DNA of 64,000 nt from Margaritifera margaritifera. Its lineage: Eukaryota; Mollusca; Bivalvia; Unionida; Margaritiferidae. The stretch spans positions 4,292,501 to 4,356,500 of the forward strand of contig JAQPZY010001569.1 in assembly GCA_029931535.1 (NCBI GenBank), in the 5' to 3' direction. The notes under the pieces are model-generated. The model had not been told where the DNA came from. It searched no databases and saw nothing but the letters and a program-made list of their open reading frames with translations. Below are positions 46,980 to 58,529 of this stretch, in pieces (position 1 is the first letter of the stretch; each line of letters starts with the position of its first letter). A program made the translations under genes and the position numbers.

Positions 46980-47625
46980 AATACAATAGTGATAACTTCT
47001 CATTTGACAAGTAGCCCCAAACAGCTTGCATTCGCATTTGGCAGGTAAACATTTAACAGCAAAGTTAACTAACAATGATGGAAATAAAATTATCTGCAGA
47101 CATAGCTTTGCAAAGTATACATATTACGTTAACTGCATTACTAAAGAACATAATAACGAATAACAATTTTGCCTTATCAACGGACTCCACTATAATAAGT
47201 ATTGTAAGAAACCGTTTTAGAATCTTTCTGATACACTTTATCGCCGATTTTATCTTTCCGATACACTTTATCGCCGATTTTACCGTTGACTGTTGAACGT
47301 ACTAAGTATAATGATCTCTTTAGTCGTGTCGCTGTTGATTGATTCAAATTTAATTAGCTTGGATAAAAGACCCCTCTTGTTTTCTGAGAGGATGAGCCTG
47401 GAAGTTTGCCTTGATGACTTTTGCATCAATAATCATTTAAAATAAGCCAGATGAATTTCCGTTTATCTGTCATCCATCTTTAATGAATAATTTCTGCTTT
47501 TGATTACCATAGTCGGAATTATTGGTGTTCTGCAACATCAATCTGATATCCATTATGTTGTGTAGTAAATGGAAAGGGAAAAGATACAAACTGAAAACAG
47601 AAAAAGTTCTGCACAGTTAGTATCG
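46978..47625. other. unannotated stretch with one 30-bp duplication
   Basis: TCTTTCTGATACACTTTATC and its neighbour repeat once, 30 bp apart (47223-47282). No gene is recognised. Confidence 0.45.
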
Positions 47626-47710
47626 TTCAACCAGACTCTCGCGTGGCTCCGTGAGATCTCTGCCATACGAATGCGGAGATATTACTAAGCCGCGCGAGGG
47701 TCTGGTTGAA
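47626..47710. mobile_element. 85-bp foldback MITE
   Basis: It starts TTCAACCAGACTCTCGCG and ends CGCGAGGGTCTGGTTGAA. Arms of about 25 bp are nearly perfect (…GTGGCT / AGCCGCG…). The middle also pairs partly (GAGATCTC / GGAGATATTAC). No target duplication is clear. Confidence 0.7.
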
Positions 47711-47739
47711 TGAGACTATTGCGCAGTCGAATTTAGAGC

Positions 47740-48050
47740 GTCAAGTAGCTGGTATCAATGTAATTGGAACATTTCCTTCAAGTCGAGAAATAACCTCGGA
47801 TGTGGTTGTAGGGATACACAAAAATCTGATGGGTATGGTGATTCGCCTCTGGCGGAGTGTATCACATATGCTACGACAGAAAAGGCCAACAATGTTCCAG
47901 TTGTGACTGTGTCTCTTTCCGCGGCGATATTGAGTAATGCGAACAAAAGTAGTTATGTATATAGCTCTCAATGGCGGCAAATTACATCCGAGGTTTTTTC
48001 TCAACTTGACGAAAAAGTTCGAGGATGTTCCGATTGGGTATCAAAGTAAC
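47740..48050 (+). mobile_element. foldback MITE family B, copy 1
   Basis: The arms are GGAACATTTCCTTCAAGTCG / AGAAATAACCTCGGATGT on the left and, inverted, ACATCCGAGGTTTTTTCTCA / ACTTGACGAAAAAGTTCGAG / GATGTTCC on the right. Pairing extends more loosely outward to the GGTATCAATG / GGGTATCAAAG region. The centre has CCTCTGGCGGAGTG and ACGACAGAAAAGGCC, which recur in the inverted copy at 51600-51965. The frames over it on both strands (63-87 codons) are by-products. Confidence 0.82.
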
Positions 48051-48122
48051 TTATCCGTGTAACTTTCGATAGGGCTGAAAAGCGCCAGTCCCCGCTAAGC
48101 CGGTAGTTGTCCTAATCCATGC

Positions 48123-48382
48123 GGATCACCTCGGCTATTTCTGAGAGACAAAAATATGCATCGGATGTTTGTCGGCGCAGTAATTTGTAGAAAAACCACA
48201 CATTTTGTTCGCAGGTAATTTTTTTGCAAATTAGAAACCGCAATCTATTCGGACCACCTAGGTTATTTCTACGATTGGACTGGCCGCAAGATAGACTGAA
48301 AAGTCGCGAATAAAAAAAAAATAGATCGGTGCATTCGCAACTTCTTGGTCTATCCTTGTTTCGTTAATAGCCGAGGTGGTCC
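48123..48382. mobile_element. possible MITE with GGAYCACCTCGGCTATT ends
   Basis: GGATCACCTCGGCTATT at 48123 is the inverse of AATAGCCGAGGTGGTCC ending at 48382. A third copy, GGACCACCTAGGTTATT, lies inside at about 48250. No target duplication was identified. Confidence 0.5.
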
Positions 48383-48555
48383 AAAGTGCAGCTATTGGCA
48401 TGTATTCGAGGTATAATGCGTAGGACTGACCTCGAAACTGCGAATGGCCCAAACCAAGCCAGGGGAAAAGGATGGATACACTAAATGAAGAAGTAACTGA
48501 AAAAAGTAAGGTTACTTGTGAAATATAAGTTATTCTTCTACAAATCTTGACTATA

Positions 48556-49740
48556 CAGTGCCGATAAAAAAATTAGTTGTAAACACGTAATGTTAAAACT
48601 TGCCAAAAGCTCTAAGAAGATAAACCCATCTAAAATAAACGTAAACATGTAGTCCTAAAAGATACAAGATAAAGATGTTACGATTCTTTAGAAATTATAT
48701 AAAGCAGGAGTTAAACGTAAAAAATAAAAAAATCCTTAAAATATAGGGGCCACATTTGTTGTATAAACCGCAGTCCTTTAAGAAGCCCGAGAGTTTCTCT
48801 GGTGATACTTCATCAAAAAGCTTTTTAATCGAGTTCACATCAAATAATTTCTGTCTTACAGCATGGAAGTACACATCCTAGACAAGAATGTGTTCCTCTG
48901 TCAGTGGACAATGGCATGGTATGCACTCTGGTGGAGGTTCACCTTTCAGAAGGTATACATGGGTCAGATATGCGTGTCCTGTACACGGAACAATACAACT
49001 TGATCGATGGATTTGTTTTGTATGAGGGTTTGGGTTTGATGCTTTGAAGCTTTTTGTGGATTTTTTTGTTTTCAAATATTTTGCCAAATATTTACAACAA
49101 CGCGATTTGTGCAATATCTGAAGTAATTCTATGGAATCTTACATTCAGAAACGAGTGACTCCAATGTAGCTTTAGCTGCTTTTTCACAACCCTTAATACC
49201 AATGTGACTAGGCAGCTAGCAGTACATACTATTTTTGTTCCAGATTTTATGAGCAAATCATGTTTCCGCAGGAATGGGGATGTTATCGGGTTGTCAAATT
49301 CAAGGTGTTGCAATGCTTTCTGTGTGGAAAGGGAATCCGAAAAGATTATACCATTTTTGGGGGGAGAGGTTTCGATGTAGTTAAGTATCTGAGTATGGCT
49401 GTAATTCTGTGGGAAAATGGAGGTTTTATATGGTAACCAGCTGTATATGGTGCCCTAGAGCAGTGGTTCGCAAACATTTTTGATCGCGACCCTAAATACC
49501 ATCTTTTGGGACCCAAAATGCAGTACCAATATAGGGTCCTCATATGGGTAGCGACCCGGGGTTTTGGGAACCACTGCCTTAGAGTCTGAATCTTTGGAAC
49601 TCTGTATACAGGGACTTACTTATGGCCACAATAGGAGGCTCTGAGTTCATTGAATTTACTCTGAGAAAATAGATGATTGGTATGGGACTCTTTGTAATGA
49701 CAAAGATCATATTGTTCTGTCCTGGGTAAACTTGTACCGT
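48556..49740 (-). mobile_element. I-clade-like LINE, RNase H and C-terminal end (pseudogene)
   Basis: Minus-strand pieces in changing frames fit the RNase H domain and tail of I-superfamily LINEs. IIFSDSLSTQKALQ (about 49305-49352) carries the Asp of the TDS-type motif, and PSHIGIKGCEKAAKA (about 49160-49204) matches the PSHVGI-G-N-E-KAD motif with Cys for Asn and Ala for Asp. Then come GHAYLTHVYLLKGEPPPECI and PLTEEHIL (48880-48980), the Cys/His-rich end. The 3' UTR includes TTTTATCGGCACTGTATAG (complement near 48558-48576), shared with the copy at 58.5 kb. There are frameshifts at both RNase H joints, and a hAT MITE splits the domain. Confidence 0.82.
49461..49576. mobile_element. hAT-type MITE, copy 2, nested in the LINE
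   Basis: 116 bp, from CAGTGGTTCGCAAAC to TTTTGGGAACCACTG. It shares GATCGCGACCCTAAATA, CAGTACC and TATAGGGTC with the copy at 41164. The flanks CCCTAGAG (49453-49460) and CCTTAGAG (49577-49584) match at 7 of 8. The insertion interrupts the LINE RNase H region. Confidence 0.94.
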
Positions 49741-51599
49741 TTTCTACAGTTTCACCCTATATGTACCGAACATATAATAAAATGTACCAATCGCGAATAC
49801 CCAGCTACGATAGACGAAAATTGTTCACCTTGATAATGCTAACTGAACGTAAGAAAATATATTATAACTGTGAAAGATTGCAAATGTCATGGCGGTACAG
49901 TTGTAAGGTATGGATCAAAATGATATGAGTAGAAATTCAGAAACGATGACTAAAGTACTACCATGGCGTGTTGGTTTAAACTAGAGGTTACGTAGAATTC
50001 AGAATAGCAGCAAGGGACCAACCATTGCATTTTCTTTGACGGTAGTTACTGCAAAAGACAAGAACAAAAGCACACAGAAGTAAGGACTAGTAGTTGTTGT
50101 AATGAACTGATGATGAAAAGGAAGAAAATTATGCATGAAAAAAAAGCTTTGTAATAGGCAGGTTAATGAAAAACGATCGCCAAGACATGTGACCCTGATT
50201 TGCAGAGACCATTTGATAGCGTCGCTTAATATGGCCAAGACATACAACCTGGTGGAGCACGATCGAACTTGAGCTTTTTCAGGGTGTTGCTGTACGCTTT
50301 GCACTGCTATTATAGACTACATATTCTCATTTATTTGAAATATGTATAAAGGTAAAAAGATAGAAATATCAATTTGCATACCTCAGCAAAACAATTATCA
50401 GCTTGGCAACCCACAATTGAGCTGTCTACACCTATTACATTACAGTGAGGTTGTGATTAAATAAGTACGTTTTAATATAATATTTTCATTATTATTCAAA
50501 GTAAATAGCACGTACATTTACCAACTTATAAGACCAAAAAAAAAAAAAAAAAAGTGTAATGATTTATGTCCAGGTACTCGTATTATATGATGCTACTACA
50601 ATGACTCAGTGCCGATAAACATGTGACCATTTTATGTACCTGTATATGACTTTACTTGTATGATTAATCTCGTGATGATCCAAGGATAAAACGTGGAAAA
50701 GAGGGATTTCAAAACAGCGATTTGTTCACTTTTTTTATCGACATTCTATCGAAATAAGCGAAATCCAATTGAGTGATTGACAACTTATATTATATACATT
50801 TGACTGATGTAAGAAGAATCAAAATATCTTATAAAAAAAAACATGCCATCTTTTTACTCTCCATTGATCTAACAATTTGTATGCACACACTTGAGACAGA
50901 AATTAGGGGTTGTTGTTTTTGTTTCTGTTGTGTTTTTTCTTTGTTGTTGTTGAGGTTTCAGGACGTTCAAAGTGGTTCTTTTGTAGCAAACTGAGTTTGT
51001 TGCGACACCATAGCTGAGCCTGTGAAGCAGATATTTGAAACGGTAAACTGTTGCATTAACGACTTCAAATCCTCAAGTACAAAACTGTTATTCTTATTCA
51101 AACACATTAAAAATTCATGCTAAAATTTAAAAAAAAAGTAATTTTGTGTACGTCACAAAAAAAGTTATGATGTCACAAGGGCGCTAACGTTTCCGACAGT
51201 ATGCCGTCATTCGGAACGTCATATTCTCATTCCAATGCCAGTCAAATAACATCGACTCTCTGAAAGAGACTCAGAAGTAATCGTAGCGATACTTCCTAAA
51301 TTAATAAGTTTTGGGAGGACAAATGACCACCTAGATGTGCAAAGAATCGATTAACACAAACAATAGGCGTTGAAAATAGCACTTGACATTTCAACAATCA
51401 ATGAAATAACTACACTTTTACTTTAAAAGTTATTCCTGCAACCTTTGAATGAAAACAAAACGAAGAAATCATTTCAATGGCCTCAAACGATTCTTACGTT
51501 GATATTAGTGATGACACATCATCGAGTCCTTGTGATGTCGTAAAACAACCACAAGCTTGAGGGTGGTTCAAAATGGCCACTATTTACATCCAAAGTCTT
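49741..51599. other. unannotated stretch
   Basis: The minus frame at 49999-50304 begins MQSVQQHPEKAQVRS and is not low complexity in its first half, but I do not recognise it. GCCAAGACAT occurs twice within it (about 50179 and 50232). An A18 run lies at about 50536-50553. A 28-codon frame starting MASNDSYVDISDD (51478-51561) has a fair start context but no partner. Confidence 0.35.
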
Positions 51600-51965
51600 T
51601 TTCTAACATGCGACGGAAACAGCAAAATATGTTCCGATTGAGTATATCGGTGATCATATAAAGCTGAACATCCTCGACCTTTTCCGTCACGTTGAGATTA
51701 AAACCTCGGCTGCAATTCACCGCCATTGAGAACTATACTCGGAAATACTTTTGTTCACATGACACCATATGAGGGCAGAAGGAGACAAAGTCACAATAAG
51801 AACATTGTCGGCTTTTTCTGTCGCAACATATGTGGTGCACTCCGCCAGAGGCCAATTACCAAACGCATTTGAGGTTATTTCTCGACTTGACGAAAATGGT
51901 CGAGCGATGTTCCGATTGAGATTATATATGCACCATGACGTAACACGCCAACTTATCTCATCAGC
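51600..51965 (-). mobile_element. foldback MITE family B, copy 2 (inverted)
   Basis: In reverse orientation it repeats the arms and centre of copy 1: GAACATCCTCGACC / TTAAAACCTCGGCTGCAATT on the left, GTGCACTCCGCCAGAGGCC in the centre, and GAGGTTATTTCTCGACTTGACG / GCGATGTTCCGATTGAG on the right. CGATTGAG at both outer edges suggests the termini. It is diverged from copy 1 by many substitutions. Confidence 0.8.
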
Positions 51966-52574
51966 CTATATATAATGTGACGTTTCTAAATTTGGGAGAG
52001 CCTCGTTCTGGTGTTAGAAGGAAAACTCCGGATGAACGAGACCATAGATGATACTGACGCAAAATTTGACTTTCCACAAATCAAATATTGCGTTACATTA
52101 GTACATGCACTAGAGTTTAGAACGTTCGTGCTTCTCAGATAGACTTTTCTTGTACAAAACCGAACATAACAGATCGCAAATTAGAATTGCAAGAAAAAAC
52201 TGATGCGGATAAAATCTTGATATCATGGATAAGGAATGCGAATCGAAACAAAAATTACTACCAGATTCGAGTCTGATATGAAATAGAACTATAAGGTGTG
52301 AAAGAAAAGCTCTTCAGACATCTGGAGTTGTTTCGAATATTTCTAATGTAATCATTTAACTCAGAGGTGAGATACATTGATCTTAGTCGTGCAAAGAGGA
52401 TTCCGTAAACCTATCAAATGATATTAATTTACATTAGAATCGGTGTTCATTATCTACCTAGGTTACTAGCTAGCTGCTCAGCTACCAGGATGAATTGGAG
52501 AAGAGTGAATATATACATGAAAAATGGAGAAAATCGCTCAACTTCTGAAATGCCCCTCCCTCCCCCCCTTTTTT
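51966..52574. other. unannotated stretch
   Basis: No gene recognised. Confidence 0.4.
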
Positions 52575-53585
52575 TTCAAGATGGATAGATTTTACTAGGT
52601 GTCCCCAAGTCTATGAACGTTAATGTGTTTGTGATCAACACATAAAAGGTATGTTATAGAAAAATTATTTATTCTGGAGCAACACACGTAGCTAGTACTT
52701 CGTGTCATTTGCGACCTTGCAGAAATTGAAACCTATGGAGATTTCACAAAATGAGTTGGTCTTTTGGAATGTCTAAGGCCATGGAGCACGACCCAAACAA
52801 GTAATACGATAATACGGAATTACTCTCACTTAAGATGTGAGCCGTCGCGCAAAAACGCACGTGCCGAAACTCCTCCCAGTATTGCTTCAGTACAAAGGTC
52901 TCCAATGCTAGTATTACGGACTGTAACGGCCTGTCTCATTAATTAGTAAGGTATGTGTTTGCTTTATTGTTCGCTAATTAATAGGTTCTCTTTTTAACTG
53001 AAATCCTTTGTAAATGTGTAGTTTCCGGTACCAATTTAAGTTTTTGCTGCTGGCATACATGTGTTTCCCTATGCCTTGAAATAAACGTGTTTTGTACCGG
53101 TGCATGTTAATCAGATGAAATTATCTTAGTTTACCTTGCGCTCTCTTTTTTTGTGATCAAATCTTCTGGGATTTTTTTTCCTTTGAACACAAATATTGAA
53201 GGCACAATAAGGATGCTATTGTTTCGAAAGTTTCGGTCTCCAATTCAGATGTAAAACATTTTCTCCAATGTTTAGGAAATTCTTAACGTAATTAGTGGAA
53301 TAAATATTGTTTTCACCTGCATCTTCATTTGGACTGATTACAGATACAGATCTGACTAATAACAACAATAATAACCTCATTAGAAATACAAATCCGTCAG
53401 CTAAGTATACAAATAATTTGTCAAGAAAAAGTTGTATTGTAAGAGGAAATAATAATCGTCTTACTTTGTGAATTTATTGAGAAATTTACGCTTTAAACAG
53501 ACTTAAAATTATTTACTTGCTTATTATGCCCAAGTGAGCAAGACATCTTGGGAAGGAAGCAGACAAAATATATAAACCTTTTGCG
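52575..53585. repeat. paralogous noncoding segment, copy B (partner at 7515-8525)
   Basis: Collinear with copy A over about 1 kb. The conserved marks are ATGTGAGCCGTCGC (52838), CTCATTAATTAGT (52936), GCTAATTAATAGGTT (52972) and GGAAGCAGACAAA (about 53556). The first part carries a C-rich/T-rich tract absent from copy A. No open frame is shared between the copies. Confidence 0.8.
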
Positions 53586-53639
53586 ATGTAAATTCACAGA
53601 CGTTAACACTGCTGTTAAGTACTATCCGAATGTCTATTC

Positions 53640-53715
53640 TAGAGCTGAAACGAACACCAAATGTTTCCATTCGAATATTCGTTGAATGTATTCGAATAGG
53701 ATTCGAATATTCGTT
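53640..53715. mobile_element. possible hAT terminal fragment
   Basis: TAGAGCTGAAACGAACACC followed by repeated ATTCGAATATTCGTTGA motifs resembles the ends of some hAT elements (CAGRGCTGAAACGA… with TTCGAATATTCG repeats). The other end and a target duplication were not found. Confidence 0.35.
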
Positions 53716-54648
53716 GATGTTAATAAAGGTATCAAATCCATCCTTGTTTCTTTGTCTACCTTAGTATTTATTGACACATCCAATCTCAACCAAGCCGCTT
53801 TGATAACATTGTGAAGTAAGTCATCTAAATCTAATTAAATGAAACTTGTATGGTTTTGAGTACATTTTTAAGAATTCCAAGAAAAATTCAAATGAATGTG
53901 AGTGTTATTTTCATTGTTCATCTTAAAACTCAGTACAAACATAAAGGTTCCTTTAGTGCTGAAGATGGATGATAATGGTCATAAAACTTGATTACCTGTT
54001 CAATTTAATGCGGGGGACGATCTAATAAATTTCTTTGGCAAGCGATTTGTTCAAAATCAAATTCACACAGACACGTGACCAATTTAATTAAATTACTGAC
54101 TTTTAAGAAAATAAGGAAAAGCATAGTGTCAGAATTTAAACATATTGGTCATTCTATAGCGCTGTAATGCCTTCAAATCTTGAATACAAGACCAAATGCG
54201 GAACTATATTAATTTGGAGTTCACTTCCCGAGGTAAGATGATCGGGTGTTTGGGATTGGTAATGGTTTGCGGGATTGACTACAACTGCTCCTCACTAATT
54301 TTTAGGAGCTCTCGTTGATTGATACGTAAGGATATGTTGACTTTGATACAACCATTATTCTATACCACTTTTTCATCGACTTGTCGTATTACACGTTATC
54401 TTTTCAGGAGAATAATGAATAGAAAGGGTTGTGTTGTGACCAATGTGACTATTCATAATTTGACATTATGATTACTTTGTGAGTCGGAGTTTTGAATTTA
54501 AGGTTATTTAGCATTTTTGATGTTGTTCCCTTGTAACTAATTGATTCAACGTTGCATAGTTTACATTTCGCCATATTTGTTTCTGCTACAAAATGTTGTC
54601 AAACTCGCTGGGTAAACAAACAAGTATTCGAATACCAGTTTTCACTAG
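53716..54648. other. unannotated stretch
   Basis: No gene or repeat recognised. Confidence 0.4.
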
Positions 54649-56167
54649 CAGGGCTCAGGAAAAGCACTCGTCAACTCGTCCTGAACGGGTACAAATTGGT
54701 TGGGCCGAGTATAACTTTACACTTTCCTGGGCCGAGTATATGCAGAATCAAACCATGAGAATAAATCTGAGTGCATTTTCTACCCTTAACAAGCGCCGAG
54801 GTTCAACATCGCTTAACAGTTGGCGTTTTTTTTTATTTTTTGTTTTATACTGATATCTGATGCAAGCTTGATACTAAAATGGGTCAAAATATTATGAACA
54901 TATTTATCTTGCAGTTTCACACTCGATTTCTTAATGGTGTTTGCATTTACAGTGACACTTTTCAGTAATTTAGGCGCCATTTTCATGTGGAGAAAGACAC
55001 ATCTTTATGAGTCAGACCTTTGAGAAGTTAAGAGACAGAGAATATTTCAATACGCATGTAATTACTTGTCACAAGATAATCTTGGCCAATTTACATTCGA
55101 AATGAGTATTTTAAGTGTCTCAGCCGATTCCCACCAACTTTCACACAATGCATGTTGTTGTAATGTATTTCTAAAGCAGATAATGTCGAGACAGCAACCG
55201 ATTGGTCGAAATCTACCTGTGATAATGACCTAGATATGTTACAATTCTTTTGGCCATTCAGCAATCTTCCTTTTCATGGCGCACGTGTGTAGCTCTCTAG
55301 AATGGAGGATTGACCAAAACGGATCATTTAGAACGAAAGTTGGTGGAAATTGAAACGGTTGAAATTCTTCTTTCAAATACAAGTTACTGACATTTGTTTT
55401 GTCAAACATAATTACATACTTATCTTAATAATTGTTGACGTCTTTACTTTGGCGTAACAATGTATTAATAATGCTACACAGTCTAGAAATCACTGGTGAC
55501 TGTGGCATGCGTACCAATGTCCGACCAGACGAAAATCATAAAATTTTGACATTCTGTGTCTCTTAACTTCTCCCATATCTAACTCATACAGATATGTGAC
55601 AGCTCATTGAAAAAGAAAATTACGACACGTAGATTACTGAAAGGTTTCACTGTAAACGCGAATATCACTTAGAAATCAAGGGTTATATGTGGAACTGCAA
55701 TTTCTCGAGTTACAAACCTTGTCTTTTATTATATGCTTATCTAAGGAGCCTTGTATTAGAACATAATATTTTCATGATTTTGACCCATTTTAGTATCAAG
55801 CTTGCGCCAGGTACCTGTGGTTTTGACCCATTTTAGTATCAAGCTTGCGCCAGGTACCTGTGGTTTTGACCCATTTTAGTATCAAGCTTGCGCCAGGTAC
55901 CTGTGGTTTTGACCCATTTTAGTATCAAGCTTGCGCCAGGTACCTGTGGTTTTGACCCATTTTAGTATCAAGCTTGCGCCAGGTACCTGTGGTTTTGACC
56001 CATTTTAGTATCAAGCTTGCGCCAGGTACCTGTGGTTCTTTAGTAAAAGCGTAAGCAGTGTAGTGAAGAAGTGTACTGTGTTGAGTATAACGAGGACAGG
56101 GACGAGTAACTCTTGCAACTCACTCGTCATAGGGACGAGTGCTTGGGATTTTTTTTCTTGAGCCCTG
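54649..56167. mobile_element. 1.5-kb giant foldback element, ACTAG target duplication
   Basis: It starts CAGGGCTCAGGAAAAGCACT and ends AGTGCTTGGGA…CTTGAGCCCTG, with ACTAG immediately outside both ends (54644-54648 and 56168-56172). The two halves are inverted copies almost to the centre near 55280. Paired marks are GCAAGCTTGATACTAAAATG (54862) with its inverse at 55788 onward, CATTTACAGTGACACTTTTC with GAAAGGTTTCACTGTAAACG, GAGAAGTTAAGAGACAGAGA with TCTGTGTCTCTTAACTTCTC, and CCCACCAACTTTC with GAAAGTTGGTGG. Arms are about 600-650 bp and visibly diverged. The right arm is longer because a 43-bp piece was amplified. No transposase frame exists, and the frames at 54552-54853 and 56011-56235 are fragments without domains. 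The superfamily is unknown. Confidence 0.85.
55781..56038. repeat. 43-bp tandem array, six copies, in one arm of the foldback
   Basis: TGACCCATTTTAGTATCAAG starts at 55781, 55824, 55867, 55910, 55953 and 55996, exactly 43 bp apart. The copies are essentially identical. The corresponding place in the left arm has a single copy. Confidence 0.97.
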
Positions 56168-56650
56168 ACTAGGCGGAATTTATGGTTGACGCGGCTAGGG
56201 TGTAACAACCAATATGTAATTTGTAAACTTTTCACAAATCCATTCAGTCGGACATCTAAGACTGACTAGATGATATCACATAATCTTTCAAATTTTAAGT
56301 TCATTATAACATTAAATTCAAGGCGAGATCATCACTGAATATGGAAGACAAAGATAGATAACAAAGTCCGGTTAATTTCTGTTCTAAAAGAGCGCCATAC
56401 CACTGTATCAAGGGACTGACCTCAAAGTGCCCATTTTCCTTTGTACGGGTTGGACATATAACTTTAAATCACAAACATAGGAAGGTATACAAATATCGGT
56501 ATTAATATTATTTTGTCAATAATAATATTTTGAATCATGAATTATTCTTATTTTAGACTTAAAGAAATTAATACCACACTCCATGTCTGCCCATCTTTGA
56601 TGCCTTCGGTTTCTGAACACACGCGCTCACACTCACAGACACGTAATCCA
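56168..56650. other. unannotated stretch
   Basis: No gene recognised. Confidence 0.4.
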
Positions 56651-56953
56651 TGTATGTATGTATGTATGTATGTATGTATGTATGTATGTATGTATGTATG
56701 TATGTATGTATGTATGTATGTATGTATGTATGTATGTATGTATGTATGTATGTATGTATGTATGTATGTATGTATGTATGTATGAATGTATGTATGTATG
56801 TATGTATGTATGTATGTATGTATGTATGTATGTATGTATGTATGTATGTATGTATGTATGTATGTATGTATGTATGTATGTATGTATGTATGTATGTACG
56901 TATGTAAGTATGTATGTATGTATGTATGTATGTATGTATGTATGTATGTATGT
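56651..56953. repeat. (TATG)n microsatellite, about 300 bp
   Basis: About 75 units with rare changes (GAATG, TACG, TAAG). All Met-Tyr-Val-Cys frames here are artefacts. It has the same motif and orientation as 29403-29548. Confidence 0.98.
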
Positions 56954-57435
56954 GTAAGGAGCCGTCTTGCGATCAGCCCGTGGCGCAGCCGTTTAGTGAT
57001 CCTTATCTGGTTCTGAAACTACACAAGGTCGTTTCGCAACCTCTACTTGGTCATGAAACAGCCCGGTGCCATTTCGCAACCATACCTTGTTCCAATTTCA
57101 CTAAATTTCAACATTTCTAACAATGAGTTTTGTGACAGACATATATAATACATGTTCAAGGGATGAAAAAGAACTCTTTAGTATAAATATGGTACACATG
57201 GGTATCCTTTTATTCTTGAAAAAGAAGTTGAGGAATTCCTCAAAATTACTCCCAAATTTTCATCAAAGATAAAACAAGATTAATTTCAGGAGTTAATAGA
57301 AATATGAATGCATATCTTATTTAAATATCATAGGAACTAAAATTAAGTAAAATGAAAAAAGGAAATAATATTTTTGTAGTTTCAGACTTGCATAACATTT
57401 TACGGCGAATTGATGATAAAATATCTTGCATTCAT
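56954..57435. other. unannotated stretch
   Basis: No gene recognised. GGTTCTGAAACTACACAAGG and GGTCATGAAACAGCCCGG style words near 57009-57068 hint at a short diverged repeat. Confidence 0.35.
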
Positions 57436-57446
57436 ATATATATATA

Positions 57447-57517
<71 letters not shown>

Positions 57518-57570
57518 ACATATCTCTCTCTCAACTCCAAAGAGTAATTTGATGCATATACCGTAAGAAG

Positions 57571-57652
<82 letters not shown>

Positions 57653-57672
57653 CATATATTATATATATATAT
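57436..57672. repeat. two (TA)n microsatellites
   Basis: TA tracts at 57436-57515 and 57572-57672 are separated by about 55 bp. The second has small interruptions (TATTATATATATACA). Confidence 0.96.
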
Positions 57673-58376
57673 GCCACAGAGGGATATTTAAAAGAAATGA
57701 TATAAGTTTTCGTATTGCCCCAAGAGAACACAAATATTTTAGAACAAATTTGCATATATTTGGTATAAAAAATAGTTAAACAGTTTTTATTTTTTGAAGA
57801 TAAATGTCTGTGATGGAAATGTGTAAAAGTGGGATTACATCAATAAGCATGCAAATGACGTCACGAAGCTATTGTTGGTACTAATAGTACTTACAGAATT
57901 ATAGAAATATATTAATTTAGGATGGCTTGTAAAATACATAAAGTAATACAGGAGCACGTCCAAAGGTACACTCTCGGAACTATTTTATCCGGCAACCAAC
58001 CGTGCACAATTAAATAGTCTTTTGTGAGCTCATATATAGACGAAGATAGTTACAGCTTATACAGCTCTTTGATAGACATTTTGGACGGTGATCCTATCTT
58101 GTAACCACCTAGTATTCGCAGCAAAATGCTGTATGACATTATCAAAACTGTATCCAACGATGTGTGGTAAATACTATTTATAATGTTCTTTGTTTCACAC
58201 ATTTAAATATTTACAATATCACTGGGAGGTAGTATTGTTCATGATATAATTGAATTTCACGTGTTCTCGATGCCTCTGATAGAATAACTGTTTCAGTTGT
58301 GCATAGTACAGGTTTTGGCATTTAATTATGTCCAGGCTGTGGAAGTTCTGCTTTGCAGACTCTCAGATGAAACAAC
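57673..58376. other. unannotated stretch with one CRE-type site
   Basis: TGACGTCA occurs at 57856-57863. No gene is recognised. Confidence 0.4.
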
Positions 58377-58460
58377 AGGCTCAAAATTATGATCCTAATT
58401 AGGCAGGCCATTATACAATAGGCTCAAAATTGTAATCTTAATTAGGCAGGCCATGATAAA
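58377..58460. repeat. 43-bp tandem duplication
   Basis: AGGCTCAAAATT…AATTAGGCAGGCCAT occurs twice, 43 bp apart, with three differences. Confidence 0.92.
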
Positions 58461-58529
58461 AAGTTTATACCTTTGTTTATTTTGTCTTCAACATCTTCCA
58501 TCTTACTTTTCAACTATTAAACTCATCAT

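Noticed and set aside
49999..50304. 101-codon minus frame starting MQSVQQHPEKAQ
   Set aside because: The first half looks protein-like, but the second half is low complexity and no family was recognised; possibly a mobile-element scrap.
51478..51561. 28-codon frame MASNDSYVDISDD…
   Set aside because: Fair start context and acidic composition, but too short and without a partner exon; a GTAAAA near its end is a weak donor.
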